Of a stretch of 64,000 nt of DNA, positions 35,184-44,757 are shown piece after piece. The stretch is from Roseibium album (GTDB lineage Bacteria > Pseudomonadota > Alphaproteobacteria > Rhizobiales > Stappiaceae). Below the pieces are notes generated by a model. It was not told where the DNA came from. It saw only the letters and a list, made by a program, of their open reading frames with translations, and did not search any database. How positions within the stretch are numbered: the stretch's first letter is position 1; every line of letters begins with the position of its first letter. The stretch is taken from contig CXTY01000014.1 of the NCBI GenBank assembly GCA_001404055.1, positions 124,001-188,000 of the forward strand, read 5' to 3'. Position numbers and translations under genes: made by a program.

Positions 35184-35585
35184 ATGTCATTCGCGCCACT
35201 TCTGGAAGCCGGCTGGCTGATCGCAAGTCACGCCGTTGCAGCCATGTCTGCATTCCTTCTTGGGAGTATCCAACTTGCAGCTCCTAAAGGAACACTCCCT
35301 CACAAAACGCTTGGATATGTCTGGTGCAGCCTAATGGTCTGGGTAGCTGGCTCCAGCCTCTTCATTTTCGATATTCGCCTTTTGGGGCCATTCAGCCCGA
35401 TACATCTCTTGTCGCTGTTAACATTGGCAGGCGTTTGCGGAGCAATTCTTGAAGCAAGGCGTAATGACATTAAAAAACACAAACGTACGATGATTGCGCT
35501 TTATTCTGGCGGACTGATAATCGCTGGTATTTTCACATTTCTACCCGGTCGGGTAATGCACGCCGTATTGTTTGGTAGTTCGTGA
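35184..35585 (+). CDS. DUF2306-type membrane protein
   Basis: 133 residues with four membrane helices (about 8-30, 45-65, 70-90, 103-125). The second and third segments with LPHKTLGYVW and a following KKHKRTMIALYSGGLIIAGIFTFLPGR match DUF2306 proteins, whose conserved histidines (H16, H36, H73, H99) may hold haem or metal. Function is unknown. It starts 9 nt after the PPOX gene. Confidence 0.72.
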   Translation: MSFAPLLEAGWLIASHAVAAMSAFLLGSIQLAAPKGTLPHKTLGYVWCSLMVWVAGSSLFIFDIRLLGPFSPIHLLSLLTLAGVCGAILEARRNDIKKHKRTMIALYSGGLIIAGIFTFLPGRVMHAVLFGSS

Positions 35586-35652
35586 CTTGGAACTACGCAG
35601 TATTCGCTCCATATGTGGCTCAAAGGCCTCCTACTCGTTTCCGAGGATCAAA

Positions 35653-37695
35653 ATGACAACCAATCCACTACTCACTGACTGGACGACCCCGTTCGAATTG
35701 CCTCCTTTTGCGGACATCGACCCTTCCCATTTCGAAGAAGCATTTGAATCGTCCATGGATGAGGGTCGTCGTGAGATAGAACAAATTGCAAACCAGGATG
35801 CGAAGCCCAGTTTCGAAAACACCATTATCGCACTCGAAACATCCGGGAAGCAGCTGACGATGGTTGCCCGCACCTTTTTCAATTTGACCGGTGCCGATAC
35901 CAATGAGGCGCTGCAGAAAATTGAACGGGACATTGCACCGAAGCTGGCCAAACACTCTTCTGACATGCTTTTGAATGCGCAACTCTATGACAGGGTCGCC
36001 ACACTCTGGGAGATACGGGGGACACTCGGCCTAACTGCGGAGGAAGAAAAGGTTCTGGAACGTTATCAAAAAATGTTCCAGCGCGCAGGTGCTGGCCTTG
36101 ACGAGGGGAACAAGGCACGCATGGCCGATATTTCTCAACGTCTTGCAACGCTCGGCACCAGTTTTTCACAAAACGTTTTGAAAGATGAAGCAGACTACCA
36201 ACTGGTTCTGGAAACTGAAGAAGACCGTGCTGGGCTTCCCGATTTCTTGCTTGCCGCCGCTTCCGCGGCAGCAAAGGATCGAGGACTCGAAGGCAAACAT
36301 GTCATCACGCTTTCACGCTCTTCAATCGAACCGTTCCTGCAATTTTCAACAAATCGCAACCTGCGTGAAGAAGCCTTTAATGCCTGGTCAGCACGTGGGG
36401 AAAATGCCGGGGATACCGACAACCGAGACATCATTGCCGAAACATTGTCATTAAGGTCCGAGAAATCCAACTTGCTCGGCTTCAAGAACTTTGCCGAGTT
36501 CAAGCTCGATGACACAATGGCAAAAACGCCAGAAAACGTTCGGGCGCTTTTGACAAAGGTCTGGACGCCAGCTGTTTCGCAGGCACATGAGGAAGAAGCC
36601 AAACTGGAAGCCATGGCACTAAGCTGTGGCGAAAATCACAAGATCCAAGCCTGGGACTGGCGTTTCTACTCGGAAAAAGTGCGCAAGGCGGAGCATGATC
36701 TCGATGAGGCGGAACTGAAACCCTATCTTCAGCTCGACAGCATCATTCAGGCCGCATTCGACACTGCAAACCGGCTGTTCGGCCTTTCCTTCAAGGAACT
36801 AGATGGTCTTCCTGTATATCATGCAGACGTTCGCGTGTTTGAGGCCCTGGATTCAAAGGGCGCCCATATCGGACTATTCCTGGGTGACTACTTTGCGCGT
36901 CCGTCAAAGCGCTCGGGTGCCTGGATGAGCGCCTTCCGGTCGCAGCATAAATTGGACGGCAACGTCACACCGATTATCGTCAACGTGATGAATTTTTCCA
37001 AGGGAGCCCCTGGCGAAGCTGCACTGCTGACGTTTGATGACGCCCGCACCCTCTTTCATGAATTCGGCCATGGGCTGCATGGTCTCTTGTCAGATGTGAC
37101 ATTCCCGATGATCTCTGGAACAAGTGTCGCGCGCGATTTTGTCGAGCTCCCTTCTCAACTCTACGAGCATTGGCTGGCAGAACCCGAGGTCCTTTCGAAG
37201 TTTGCGGTTCATTATAAGACCGGCGAGCAGATGCCTTCTGAATTGCTGGCCAAGCTTCTGGCTGCAGCCAACTTCAACAAGGGGTTCGACACCGTCGAAT
37301 ATACAGCCTCAGCATTGGTGGATCTTGAATTGCACCTTCTGGACAATCCGGAAACTCTCGATGTAGCGGCATTTGAAATTCAGGAACTTGAGAAAATCGG
37401 AATGCCGGAAGCTATTACGATGCGCCACCGCATTCCACATTTCCAACATGTCTTCTCCGGCGACGGTTATTCGGCGGGCTATTACAGCTACATGTGGTCT
37501 GAGGTCATGGACGCAGATGCCTTCGGAGCCTTCAAGGAAGCAGGAGATGTTTTCGATCCTGAAACCGCAGAAAAGCTGCTGAAACACATCTATTCCGCAG
37601 GCGGGCGCCCTGACCCTGAAGAAACTTATATCGCGTTCAGGGGCCGTGCTCCAAAAATTGATGCGCTTCTGGAAAAACGGGGATTCGCAGCTTAA
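35653..37695 (+). CDS. M3-family oligopeptidase (dipeptidyl carboxypeptidase / oligopeptidase A type)
   Basis: 680 residues from ATG 35653, preceded by GAGGA; an upstream in-frame start at 35572 overlaps the previous gene. The zinc motif HEFGHGLHGL lies at about 469-478 with downstream Glu in VELPSQLYEHW. N- and C-terminal helices (NPLLTDWTTPFELPPFADIDPSHF; HRIPHFQHVFSGDGYSAGYYSYMWSEV) are diagnostic of M3 Dcp/PrlC enzymes. It should cleave short peptides in the cytoplasm. A stop hairpin follows it. Confidence 0.93.
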   Translation: MTTNPLLTDWTTPFELPPFADIDPSHFEEAFESSMDEGRREIEQIANQDAKPSFENTIIALETSGKQLTMVARTFFNLTGADTNEALQKIERDIAPKLAKHSSDMLLNAQLYDRVATLWEIRGTLGLTAEEEKVLERYQKMFQRAGAGLDEGNKARMADISQRLATLGTSFSQNVLKDEADYQLVLETEEDRAGLPDFLLAAASAAAKDRGLEGKHVITLSRSSIEPFLQFSTNRNLREEAFNAWSARGENAGDTDNRDIIAETLSLRSEKSNLLGFKNFAEFKLDDTMAKTPENVRALLTKVWTPAVSQAHEEEAKLEAMALSCGENHKIQAWDWRFYSEKVRKAEHDLDEAELKPYLQLDSIIQAAFDTANRLFGLSFKELDGLPVYHADVRVFEALDSKGAHIGLFLGDYFARPSKRSGAWMSAFRSQHKLDGNVTPIIVNVMNFSKGAPGEAALLTFDDARTLFHEFGHGLHGLLSDVTFPMISGTSVARDFVELPSQLYEHWLAEPEVLSKFAVHYKTGEQMPSELLAKLLAAANFNKGFDTVEYTASALVDLELHLLDNPETLDVAAFEIQELEKIGMPEAITMRHRIPHFQHVFSGDGYSAGYYSYMWSEVMDADAFGAFKEAGDVFDPETAEKLLKHIYSAGGRPDPEETYIAFRGRAPKIDALLEKRGFAA

Positions 37696-37700
37696 AAAGC

Positions 37701-37721
37701 CTGGCCAGTTCATCTGGCCAG
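37701..37721 (+). terminator. hairpin after M3 peptidase gene
   Basis: CTGGCCAG-TTCAT-CTGGCCAG forms an 8-bp stem 5 nt past the stop. No T-run follows, so efficiency is uncertain. Confidence 0.45.
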
Positions 37722-37754
37722 CGCCTCCCTCAAGTCTCGACGAGTTCAATAATC

Positions 37755-38141
37755 ATGTCCTTACCCCAAGTGCCGACAGCAGGACTTTTGAGGGCCTGCC
37801 TGGCCCTGAGTGGACTATCGGGTGCCACTGGTGTTATTTGCCTGGCCTTGTCCGCACATGCAGGTTCAACGGCACTTCTTGGAACCGCCGGCCAGATGTT
37901 GCTGGCACACGCACCGCTGTTCCTCGGCGTTGGAATTCTGTCACAAATTCGAAGAATTAAATTCCTGCCGGTGGTCGCTGCTTGTCTGACACTTGGGCTT
38001 ATTCTTTTCAGCGGAGACCTGATTTCGCGTTCATTTTTCGAACAACGGTTTTTTCCGATGTCTGCGCCGATAGGCGGTCTGCTGATTATCCTGGCCTGGC
38101 TGACGCTGGCGCTCAGCGCTTTACGTGTTAAGCCCAAGTGA
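37755..38141 (+). CDS. DUF423-type small membrane protein
   Basis: 128 residues and four helices. The LSGLSGATGVICLALSAHAG segment near 18-37, GTAGQMLLAHAPLFLGVG near 43-60, and the SFFEQRFFPMSAPIGGLLIILAWLTLALSAL ending match the DUF423 family, which has no established function. It lies 59 nt after the M3 peptidase stop and 58 nt before the P450. Confidence 0.75.
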   Translation: MSLPQVPTAGLLRACLALSGLSGATGVICLALSAHAGSTALLGTAGQMLLAHAPLFLGVGILSQIRRIKFLPVVAACLTLGLILFSGDLISRSFFEQRFFPMSAPIGGLLIILAWLTLALSALRVKPK

Positions 38142-38199
38142 CTACAAGCACATTCTTGAGGTAATCATGGGTCGGCATTCGCAAACTTAGGCAATTTTA

Positions 38200-39627
38200 G
38201 TGACTAACTCAGTTTCAGTTCCCGTGCGCGTCAAGGACGCAGAAATTTTGGCTGTAGAGCCCGAAGAAGACTTTGTACCGCCCTACCCGTTTCGATACGA
38301 AAAGACGCCGCCGGTCTGGACCCTGATTGGCCTGGCGAAACGAAACTTTTTAGCTATCTGGGGACTTGAAGATTTTCAAAGTCGATTGAGAAGCAAAAAG
38401 ATATTTTCACGCGAGTTGATTGTCTGTAACCGGCCCGATGTTGTTCGCGAGGCTTTTCAAACCAATCACGAAATCCTTCAACGCAAAAGTCCCCAAATGC
38501 GCCATGCGCTTGAACCGCTGCTTGGCGACGGTCTGTTCATTAGCGACAGCGAGACCTGGACAAAACGAAGAAAGGTCGTTGCGCCGATTATCCATGGGTC
38601 GCGCGTTAAAGGTTTCGCGCCGATCATGATAGACACCATTGAAGAAAAACGTATCGAGTGGGCAGGCTTGGGCGAAGGCGCAGAGGTCGATGCACTCGCT
38701 GAAATGGCGCATCTGACCGCAGAAATTATCAGCAGGACCATTTTTGGCCGTCAGCTTGGCAAAAATTACGCAGCTGAGGTCGTCGAAGGCTTCTCGGACT
38801 ACCAGCGTCACATCAACCAGACCGATCTTTTTTCACTTCTCGGATTACCGGAATGGTTGCCGCGATTTCGCGGTCGGGCGATTAAGAATCCCGTCAAACG
38901 GATCACATCTGTGCTCGATGAAATCATCGACAGTTACGAGTTACAAAAAGAAAATGGCGAAGCATCAGTCATCGGTGGTCTGCTTGAAGCACGTGATGAA
39001 GACGGCAATCCTTTAAGCCGTGATGCTATCCGTAGCGAAGCCGCAGTCATTTTCATGGCCGGTCACGAGACAACAGCCAACACACTCGCCTGGGCCTGGT
39101 ATCTGTTGTCACAAAGCGGCACGGCCAGAAGAAAGTTACAGAACGAGCTCGATACCGTACTGGGAGGACGCACGCCGACCTTTGCGGACGTAAAAAACCT
39201 AAGTTTTACCAAGGCAGTAATCGAAGAGACATTGCGCCTCTACCCGCCAGTGCCAATTCTGGCTCGTGAAGCAATGGCCAACACCACAATTGGCGGCAAG
39301 CCAATCGCAAAAGGCTCTTTGGTGCTGGTGGTTCCCTGGCTGATGCACCGCAATCCGGTCCTGTGGTCGAAACCGGATGTTTTTGAACCTGAAAGGTTTC
39401 TCAATCCCAAAGCAAAAAAGCCGAACAAATACGGCTATGTTCCCTTCAGTATTGGGCCACGGATCTGCGCTGGACTGCAATTCGGCATGACCGAGGCAAT
39501 ATTGAGCCTGGCGATCCTTGCCCAAAAGTTCGACTTGAAGCTCAAGGATGGAACGAACGTCCAACCGGTTGCAAGATTGACCCTGCGCCCGGGTGAAAAT
39601 CTACCAATGACCCTGCATTCACGTTAG
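38200..39627 (+). CDS. cytochrome P450
   Basis: 475 residues, GTG start. P450 landmarks are in order: I-helix oxygen motif AGHETTANTLAW near 287, ExxR in EETLRLYPP near 342-345, and the haem loop FSIGPRICAG with Cys near 423. No signal peptide or membrane anchor is obvious, so it is soluble like most bacterial P450s. Its redox partners are not in the window. It is 2 nt from the next gene, an LpxL-like acyltransferase. That points to a lipid or fatty-acid substrate, though this is inference. Ribosome binding before the GTG is weak; an upstream start was not found. Confidence 0.92.
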   Translation: MTNSVSVPVRVKDAEILAVEPEEDFVPPYPFRYEKTPPVWTLIGLAKRNFLAIWGLEDFQSRLRSKKIFSRELIVCNRPDVVREAFQTNHEILQRKSPQMRHALEPLLGDGLFISDSETWTKRRKVVAPIIHGSRVKGFAPIMIDTIEEKRIEWAGLGEGAEVDALAEMAHLTAEIISRTIFGRQLGKNYAAEVVEGFSDYQRHINQTDLFSLLGLPEWLPRFRGRAIKNPVKRITSVLDEIIDSYELQKENGEASVIGGLLEARDEDGNPLSRDAIRSEAAVIFMAGHETTANTLAWAWYLLSQSGTARRKLQNELDTVLGGRTPTFADVKNLSFTKAVIEETLRLYPPVPILAREAMANTTIGGKPIAKGSLVLVVPWLMHRNPVLWSKPDVFEPERFLNPKAKKPNKYGYVPFSIGPRICAGLQFGMTEAILSLAILAQKFDLKLKDGTNVQPVARLTLRPGENLPMTLHSR

Positions 39628-39629
39628 CC

Positions 39630-40706
39630 ATGAGCAAACCGGTTCGACTGGAAGACATCCCGTTTGAAGAAACGATGGCCGATGAGCCTGCGGCTCCTTC
39701 CTTTCTCGAAGTATTTGAAGAGGAAAAGCAGCGCCGAGAAACCGCTCGTCGCTACTGGTTTCGCCACACCAAAGACGGGCTGATTAACACCGCCTTTCAT
39801 AACTTATTGAAATTATTACCTTGCCGGTTTGTGTCCGATTTTGGCAAGGCTCTCGTTCCATTGGCACGCTGGTCTTACCGCGACAAGGTTTTCCCCAATA
39901 GGATAGCGCGAAATTTTAGAGCTCTGACACCGACCCGTTGGACAAATGAGGTCGACGAACAAGCGGGACTGGACAGGTGGTGGATTAATATTGGCAGGAC
40001 CATCTCCGAATATTGTGTTCTCAATCGTTTCTGGAAAGAAGGCCGTATCGAAGTTGAGGGTATGGACCATTATGAGGCAGCCTGCCGACTGGGTGGTCCT
40101 CCGATTTTCGCCACCGTTCATCTTGGTACTTGGGAAGCAGTGCTAGGCTCCATAAATGAGGGCATTGCTGGTCCAAATATTGCGACATATCAACCAGAAC
40201 CAAATCGCTTTAAGAATCGCATCGTCCATGCGATCAGAAAAAAACGAAACCAGTACGTGTTCCCGCCTGGGCAACGCAGTGCGTTCCACCTTCACCGTCT
40301 AATGAAAACGGGACAGTACTCGTTGACAATTTTTATCGATGAAGTCCGCGACAATCAGATTCACCTTCCACTTTTTGGTCGCAAGGTGCCTGATAAAGGA
40401 AATGCTGTTATTGCCGTCAAATTGGCAAATGTGAGCGGTGGAAACCTGATGCCAACCTACCTGACCAGGTTGGGACCATCTCGATTTAGATTGACCATAC
40501 TGCCAGCGCTTCGACGTCCCGAAGGTCAATCAACGTATGACATTCGCGGCACGGTGCAGGCGCTCAATGATGTGTTTGAACCCATCATCCTCGATCATCT
40601 CGAAGAATGGTACATGCTAGGCGAATTGCGGCTGCCTAAAAACTTCGAAGAGGGAACCTATGCCAAGGCCCTTGCACAGAAAAACGCCGAAAAGCGAATG
40701 ATCTAA
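39630..40706 (+). CDS. LpxL/HtrB-type lysophospholipid acyltransferase-family protein
   Basis: 358 residues. The catalytic HX4E motif is at about 163-168 (HLGTWE) in the FATVHLGTWEAVLGS block. The later FIDEVRDNQIHLPLFGRKVP and ARNF and YDIRGTVQALNDVFEPIILDHLEEWYML segments fit the LpxL family. No obvious membrane helix precedes the domain, unlike enteric LpxL, and about 30 acidic N-terminal residues are extra. It is only 2 nt after the P450 stop. It may add acyl chains to a lipid that the P450 modifies. Its stop overlaps the convergent fghA stop. Confidence 0.82.
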   Translation: MSKPVRLEDIPFEETMADEPAAPSFLEVFEEEKQRRETARRYWFRHTKDGLINTAFHNLLKLLPCRFVSDFGKALVPLARWSYRDKVFPNRIARNFRALTPTRWTNEVDEQAGLDRWWINIGRTISEYCVLNRFWKEGRIEVEGMDHYEAACRLGGPPIFATVHLGTWEAVLGSINEGIAGPNIATYQPEPNRFKNRIVHAIRKKRNQYVFPPGQRSAFHLHRLMKTGQYSLTIFIDEVRDNQIHLPLFGRKVPDKGNAVIAVKLANVSGGNLMPTYLTRLGPSRFRLTILPALRRPEGQSTYDIRGTVQALNDVFEPIILDHLEEWYMLGELRLPKNFEEGTYAKALAQKNAEKRMI

Positions 40707-41530
40707 CTTCTCAGACGCTCGGCATGCCAGGCAACGTGGTCACGTGCGAACGTGGATACGAAATAATAGGAATGATCGTACCCTTCGTGGAACCTGTAAG
40801 TGTGAGACGTTCCGGAATTGATCAAAGCCGATACCAGCGTATCTGGTTTCAATAAAGCGAGAAACTGATCGTCCACGCCCTGGTCAACCAGAACATCACT
40901 GCTCCATCCAGTGTCCTGCAAAAGAAGCGAAGCGTCATGCGCTCGCCAGACCTGCTCATCGCTTCCCAAATACGCGGAAAGTTGCTTGCGACCCCAGTCC
41001 GACTGAGTTGGATTGGCAATCGGCGCGAAGGCAGAGAGCGACTGGTAGTGCCCCGGATATTTCATCGCCAGCGTCAACGCGCCGTGCCCCCCCATGGAGT
41101 GCCCGGTTATGCCGTGGTGAACTGATATTGCGAATTTTTCCGTAACCAGGTCACGGAGCTCACTAGCTATGTACGTTTCCATCTGAAAATGAGACGCCCA
41201 CGGCTCCTCTGTTGCATTTAAATAAAACCCGGCACCCTGCCCGAGGTCATACGCTTCGTCATTGGCGACATCCTCCCCCCTGGGACTGGTGTCAGGATAT
41301 ACAACTGCCAGACCAAACTCGGCAGCGTGGGCTTGAAGCCCCGCTTTGGTCATGGCGTTTTCGTGGGTGCATGTCAGTCCGGAAAGATACCAAAGGCACG
41401 GCACAGGACCATTCTTGGCCTGAGGCGGCATAAAAACCGCGAAAGTCATCTCGAAACCGCAAGCCTCGGACATGTGGCTGTAGACGCCTTGGATGCCTCC
41501 AAAAGCCCTATTTTCAGAAATGGTCTTCAT
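40703..41530 (-). CDS. fghA: S-formylglutathione hydrolase
   Basis: 275 residues from ATG 41530. An esterase D fold with the nucleophile elbow GHSMGGHGAL near 145-154 and the C-terminal catalytic Asp/His (DQGVDDQFL, EGYDHSYYF). MSEACGFEMTFAVFMPP and CLWYLSGLTCTHENAMTKAG are highly specific for FGH. It hydrolyses S-formylglutathione to formate and glutathione, after AdhC. It is co-directional with adhC and 152 nt downstream, across a hairpin. Its stop overlaps that of the convergent acyltransferase by 2 nt. Confidence 0.94.
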   Translation of the reverse strand: MKTISENRAFGGIQGVYSHMSEACGFEMTFAVFMPPQAKNGPVPCLWYLSGLTCTHENAMTKAGLQAHAAEFGLAVVYPDTSPRGEDVANDEAYDLGQGAGFYLNATEEPWASHFQMETYIASELRDLVTEKFAISVHHGITGHSMGGHGALTLAMKYPGHYQSLSAFAPIANPTQSDWGRKQLSAYLGSDEQVWRAHDASLLLQDTGWSSDVLVDQGVDDQFLALLKPDTLVSALINSGTSHTYRFHEGYDHSYYFVSTFARDHVAWHAERLRS

Positions 41531-41636
41531 TAGCAAAGGCCCTTGCTGCTTGCGCATTCAACAAATTGCTGGATGCAAACAATCCGTTTCAAAACCGGGT
41601 CCGCTGTCGTTGCACCCGTTGCTTGAAAAGTTTCAA

Positions 41637-41658
41637 GGCCCCCGCATGCGCGGAGGCC
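41637..41658 (-). terminator. GC-rich hairpin between adhC and fghA
   Basis: On the minus strand GGCCTCCGC pairs with GCGGGGGCC (one G-T pair) around GCAT, 24 nt past the adhC stop. A second repeat, CTTGAAA-AG-TTTCAAG, sits next to it (41622-41637). Attenuation between the two formaldehyde genes is likely; a T-run is lacking. Confidence 0.5.
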
Positions 41659-41682
41659 CCGATGTTAAGTTAGATCAGTGCG

Positions 41683-42795
41683 TTAATATAGGACAACTGA
41701 GCGAATTGACTCACCAGCGTGCATCAAATCAAAACCCTTGTTGATGTCTTCCAGCGGCATGGTGTGCGTGATCATCGGATCAATCTCGATCTTGCCGTCC
41801 ATGTACCAGTCCACGATTTTCGGCACATCTGTTCGACCTCTTGCGCCGCCGAAGGCAGTCCCTCTCCAGGACCTTCCGGTGACAAGCTGGAACGGGCGGG
41901 TGGAAATCTCAGCACCTGCAGGGGCTACGCCAATGATAATGCTCTCTCCCCAGCCTTTGTGCGCAGCTTCAAGAGCTGTTCTCATCACCTGCACATTGCC
42001 GGTTGCATCAAACGTATAGTCCGCGCCACCCTTGGTAAGGTTGACCAGGTAAGGCACAAGATCGCCTTCAACTTCGCTTGGATTGACGAAATCCGTCATC
42101 CCGAAGCGTGTTGCCATTTCGATCTTCGCCGGATTGAGGTCAACACCAACGATCTGGTCGGCACCTGCAAGCCGCAGCCCCTGAATCACATTGAGACCAA
42201 TGCCGCCTAGACCGAAAACGATGGCCCGAGAACCTATTTCCACCTTCGCCGTGTTGATCACCGCTCCAATGCCAGTGGTCACCCCACAGCCAATATAGCA
42301 GACCTTGTCGAAGGGAGCGTCCGGACGGATTTTTGCCAAAGCGATTTCCGGGACCACCGTGTAGTTGGCAAAGGTTGAAGTGCCCATGTAGTGCAGAATC
42401 GGATCACCATCGAGCGTTGTGAAACGTGACGAGCCATCCGGCATCAATCCCTGCCCCTGGGTCGAGCGGATCGCCTGACATAGATTTGTTTTTGGATTGA
42501 GGCAGTATTCGCAGTTCCGGCACTCCGGCGTATAAAGCGGGATCACGTGATCGCCTGGCTTAAGCGTGGTCACACCCGGCCCGACTTCCACGACAACTCC
42601 CGCTCCTTCATGGCCGAGGATTGCGGGAAACAGACCTTCCGGATCGGCTCCGGACAGCGTGAACTCATCCGTGTGGCAAATGCCCGTTGCCTTGACTTCA
42701 ACCAGCACTTCAAAAGCGCGCGGGCCTTCCAGATTCACGGTCGTGACTTCGAGAGGTTTGCCGGCACCAACGGCAACAGCAGCACGAACTTCCAT
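41683..42795 (-). CDS. adhC: S-(hydroxymethyl)glutathione dehydrogenase / class III alcohol dehydrogenase
   Basis: 370 residues from ATG 42795 with GGGAG upstream. Zinc-dependent MDR enzyme with [27 protein letters not shown], and the structural-zinc cysteines in [15 protein letters not shown]. The Rossmann loop is [12 protein letters not shown]. The final [49 protein letters not shown] is the class III signature. It oxidises S-hydroxymethylglutathione, formed from formaldehyde, to S-formylglutathione, which fghA then hydrolyses. Formaldehyde from the adjacent sarcosine oxidase is a likely source. Confidence 0.95.
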   Translation of the reverse strand: MEVRAAVAVGAGKPLEVTTVNLEGPRAFEVLVEVKATGICHTDEFTLSGADPEGLFPAILGHEGAGVVVEVGPGVTTLKPGDHVIPLYTPECRNCEYCLNPKTNLCQAIRSTQGQGLMPDGSSRFTTLDGDPILHYMGTSTFANYTVVPEIALAKIRPDAPFDKVCYIGCGVTTGIGAVINTAKVEIGSRAIVFGLGGIGLNVIQGLRLAGADQIVGVDLNPAKIEMATRFGMTDFVNPSEVEGDLVPYLVNLTKGGADYTFDATGNVQVMRTALEAAHKGWGESIIIGVAPAGAEISTRPFQLVTGRSWRGTAFGGARGRTDVPKIVDWYMDGKIEIDPMITHTMPLEDINKGFDLMHAGESIRSVVLY

Positions 42796-43184
42796 GGATG
42801 AATCTCCCTGATTTCTTGTTTGGAGGAGAGTTACCGGCCATCGCGTCAATTGCAAGAACTGAAGCGGCATCTCGTGTCAGAATTACGCAATTACACAGAA
42901 TAACCAATCAAACCCATTCCTTGCCGAGCGATAAAAATACCTTGGTTGCCAAGCCCTTCACTTCAATTTTTTCGCTAGGCAACACGTCTTCCGACACCCA
43001 TGTCGTATTCTGACAAGCAAGCGACTGAAACCAGATACGCAAACGCCTGCACAGTCGCGAATATGCGCCGCAATGGACGCACGCCATCTGTATTCGCTAT
43101 GGTCAAGTCCTGAAAACACTTCCAGACAGGCCATAACTCAGCGTCGCTGTTGGTAATTGGCTGAAACGTGCGGAGCCGCTCACT
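42796..43184. other. divergent region between adhC and sox operon
   Basis: No gene is supported in this 389-bp gap. It must contain both promoters. ATTCTGACA at 43008-43016 and GTCAGAAT at 42876-42883 are inverted half-sites about 130 nt apart, a weak hint of looping. GGAG before the soxB start is the only clear translation signal on the plus strand. Confidence 0.4.
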
Positions 43185-44438
43185 ATGAAGCGATATTCCT
43201 TCCTGGAACTGGCGAAAAACGCCTTTTCAGCGCACCAGAACTGGGGCCGTCAATGGCGCGCCCCTGAGCCAAAGGCCGAATATGACGTGGTCATTGTCGG
43301 CGCTGGAGGGCATGGGCTTGCAACGGCCTACTACCTTGCCAAGGAACATGGCATTCGCAACATTGCCGTACTTGAAAAAGGTTGGCTCGGCGGCGGCAAC
43401 ACCGGCAGAAACACGACAATCGTGCGCTCCAACTACCTTTGGGAAGAAAGTGCAGCGCTCTATAATCACGCCATTGGTCTTTGGCAGAACCTGTCTCAGG
43501 AGTTGAACTACAACGTCATGTACTCTGCGCGTGGCGTAATGATGCTTGCCCACACAGTGCATGATGTCCAGGTTGCTCAGCGTCACATTCACGCCAATAG
43601 ACTTGCAGGTGTTCAAAACGAATGGCTGACACCTGAGCAAGCCAAGGAGTATTGCCCCCCGCTCAACATCTCCAAAAACATCCGCTATCCAGTGATGGGC
43701 GCTGCGCTTCAGCGTGTCGGCGGCACAGCGCGACACGATGGTGTTGCATGGGGCTATGCACGCGGTGCAGACGACCTCGGCGTTGATATTATCCAGAACT
43801 GTGCAGTTACAGGAATTCGCCGTAGTGCGGACGGGGCTGTTGAGGGAGTCGAGACGGCTAAAGGCTTCATCAAGGCCAAGAAGGTTGGCGTGGTGGCAGC
43901 CGGTCATACTTCGGTCGTCATGGACATGGCTGGCGTTCGACTTCCACTGGAGTCCTTCCCATTGCAGGCGCTGGTTTCAGAGCCAGTAAAACCCGCCTTC
44001 CCTTGCGTGGTCATGTCCAACACGATCCACGCCTACATCTCCCAGTCCGACAAGGGAGAACTGGTTATTGGAGCTGGTACAGATCAGTTTGTGTCCTATG
44101 CCCAAGCCGGTGGCATCCATATTACCAACCATACAATCGATGCTATCTGCGAGCTGTTCCCACATTTCCGGCGCATGCGCATGTTGCGGAACTGGGGTGG
44201 TATCGTGGACACAACACCGGACCGCTCACCGATCCTCTCAAAGACCCCGGTTCAGGGCCTTTATGTCAATTGTGGTTGGGGCACCGGTGGTTTCAAGGCG
44301 ACGCCAGGCTCGGGACATGTCTTTGCTCACACAATCGCAAAAGACGAGCCGCATCCGATCAATGCACCATTCACAATCGAGCGCTTTCGCACTGGTCGTC
44401 TTATCGACGAAGCTGCCGCTGCCGCTGTAGCCCACTAA
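43185..44438 (+). CDS. soxB: sarcosine oxidase beta subunit
   Basis: 417-residue FAD/FMN subunit of heterotetrameric sarcosine oxidase. The N-terminal dinucleotide fold is [21 protein letters not shown] near 35-55, with [22 protein letters not shown] next, typical of SoxB. Residues up to 30 are a short lead. It oxidises sarcosine to glycine and, with SoxA, passes electrons to oxygen and the one-carbon unit to tetrahydrofolate. First gene of soxBDAG, with GGAG 11 nt before ATG 43185. Confidence 0.95.
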   Translation: MKRYSFLELAKNAFSAHQNWGRQWRAPEPKAEYDVVIVGAGGHGLATAYYLAKEHGIRNIAVLEKGWLGGGNTGRNTTIVRSNYLWEESAALYNHAIGLWQNLSQELNYNVMYSARGVMMLAHTVHDVQVAQRHIHANRLAGVQNEWLTPEQAKEYCPPLNISKNIRYPVMGAALQRVGGTARHDGVAWGYARGADDLGVDIIQNCAVTGIRRSADGAVEGVETAKGFIKAKKVGVVAAGHTSVVMDMAGVRLPLESFPLQALVSEPVKPAFPCVVMSNTIHAYISQSDKGELVIGAGTDQFVSYAQAGGIHITNHTIDAICELFPHFRRMRMLRNWGGIVDTTPDRSPILSKTPVQGLYVNCGWGTGGFKATPGSGHVFAHTIAKDEPHPINAPFTIERFRTGRLIDEAAAAAVAH

Positions 44439-44451
44439 GGGGAACACCAAT

Positions 44452-44757
44452 ATGTTGTTGATCTATTGCCCCTACTGCGACGTTGAACGGGCAGAAACCG
44501 AATTTCATTGTGGTGGCGAGGCTCATATCGCACGGCCCTCTGATCCAAGCCAGACAAGCGAAGAGGAGTGGGTTGAATTCCTCTACATGCGCAGCAACAC
44601 CAAGGGTGTTGCCGCAGAACGCTGGCGTCACATTCACGGTTGTGGCCGCTTTTTCAATGCCGTTCGCGATACCGTTAGTGACAAATTCCTGAAATTTTAC
44701 AAGGCCGGAGAAACGATGCCGGATCTTGAAAAAATCTCCAAGGAGGCCGGCAAATGA
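44452..44757 (+). CDS. soxD: sarcosine oxidase delta subunit
   Basis: 101 residues. The zinc-binding N-terminus CPYCDVERAETEFHCGGEAHIARP is the hallmark, as is CGRFFNAVRDTVSDKF near the C-terminus. It bridges and stabilises the complex. It starts 13 nt after soxB and its stop overlaps the soxA start by ATGA. Confidence 0.95.
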   Translation: MLLIYCPYCDVERAETEFHCGGEAHIARPSDPSQTSEEEWVEFLYMRSNTKGVAAERWRHIHGCGRFFNAVRDTVSDKFLKFYKAGETMPDLEKISKEAGK

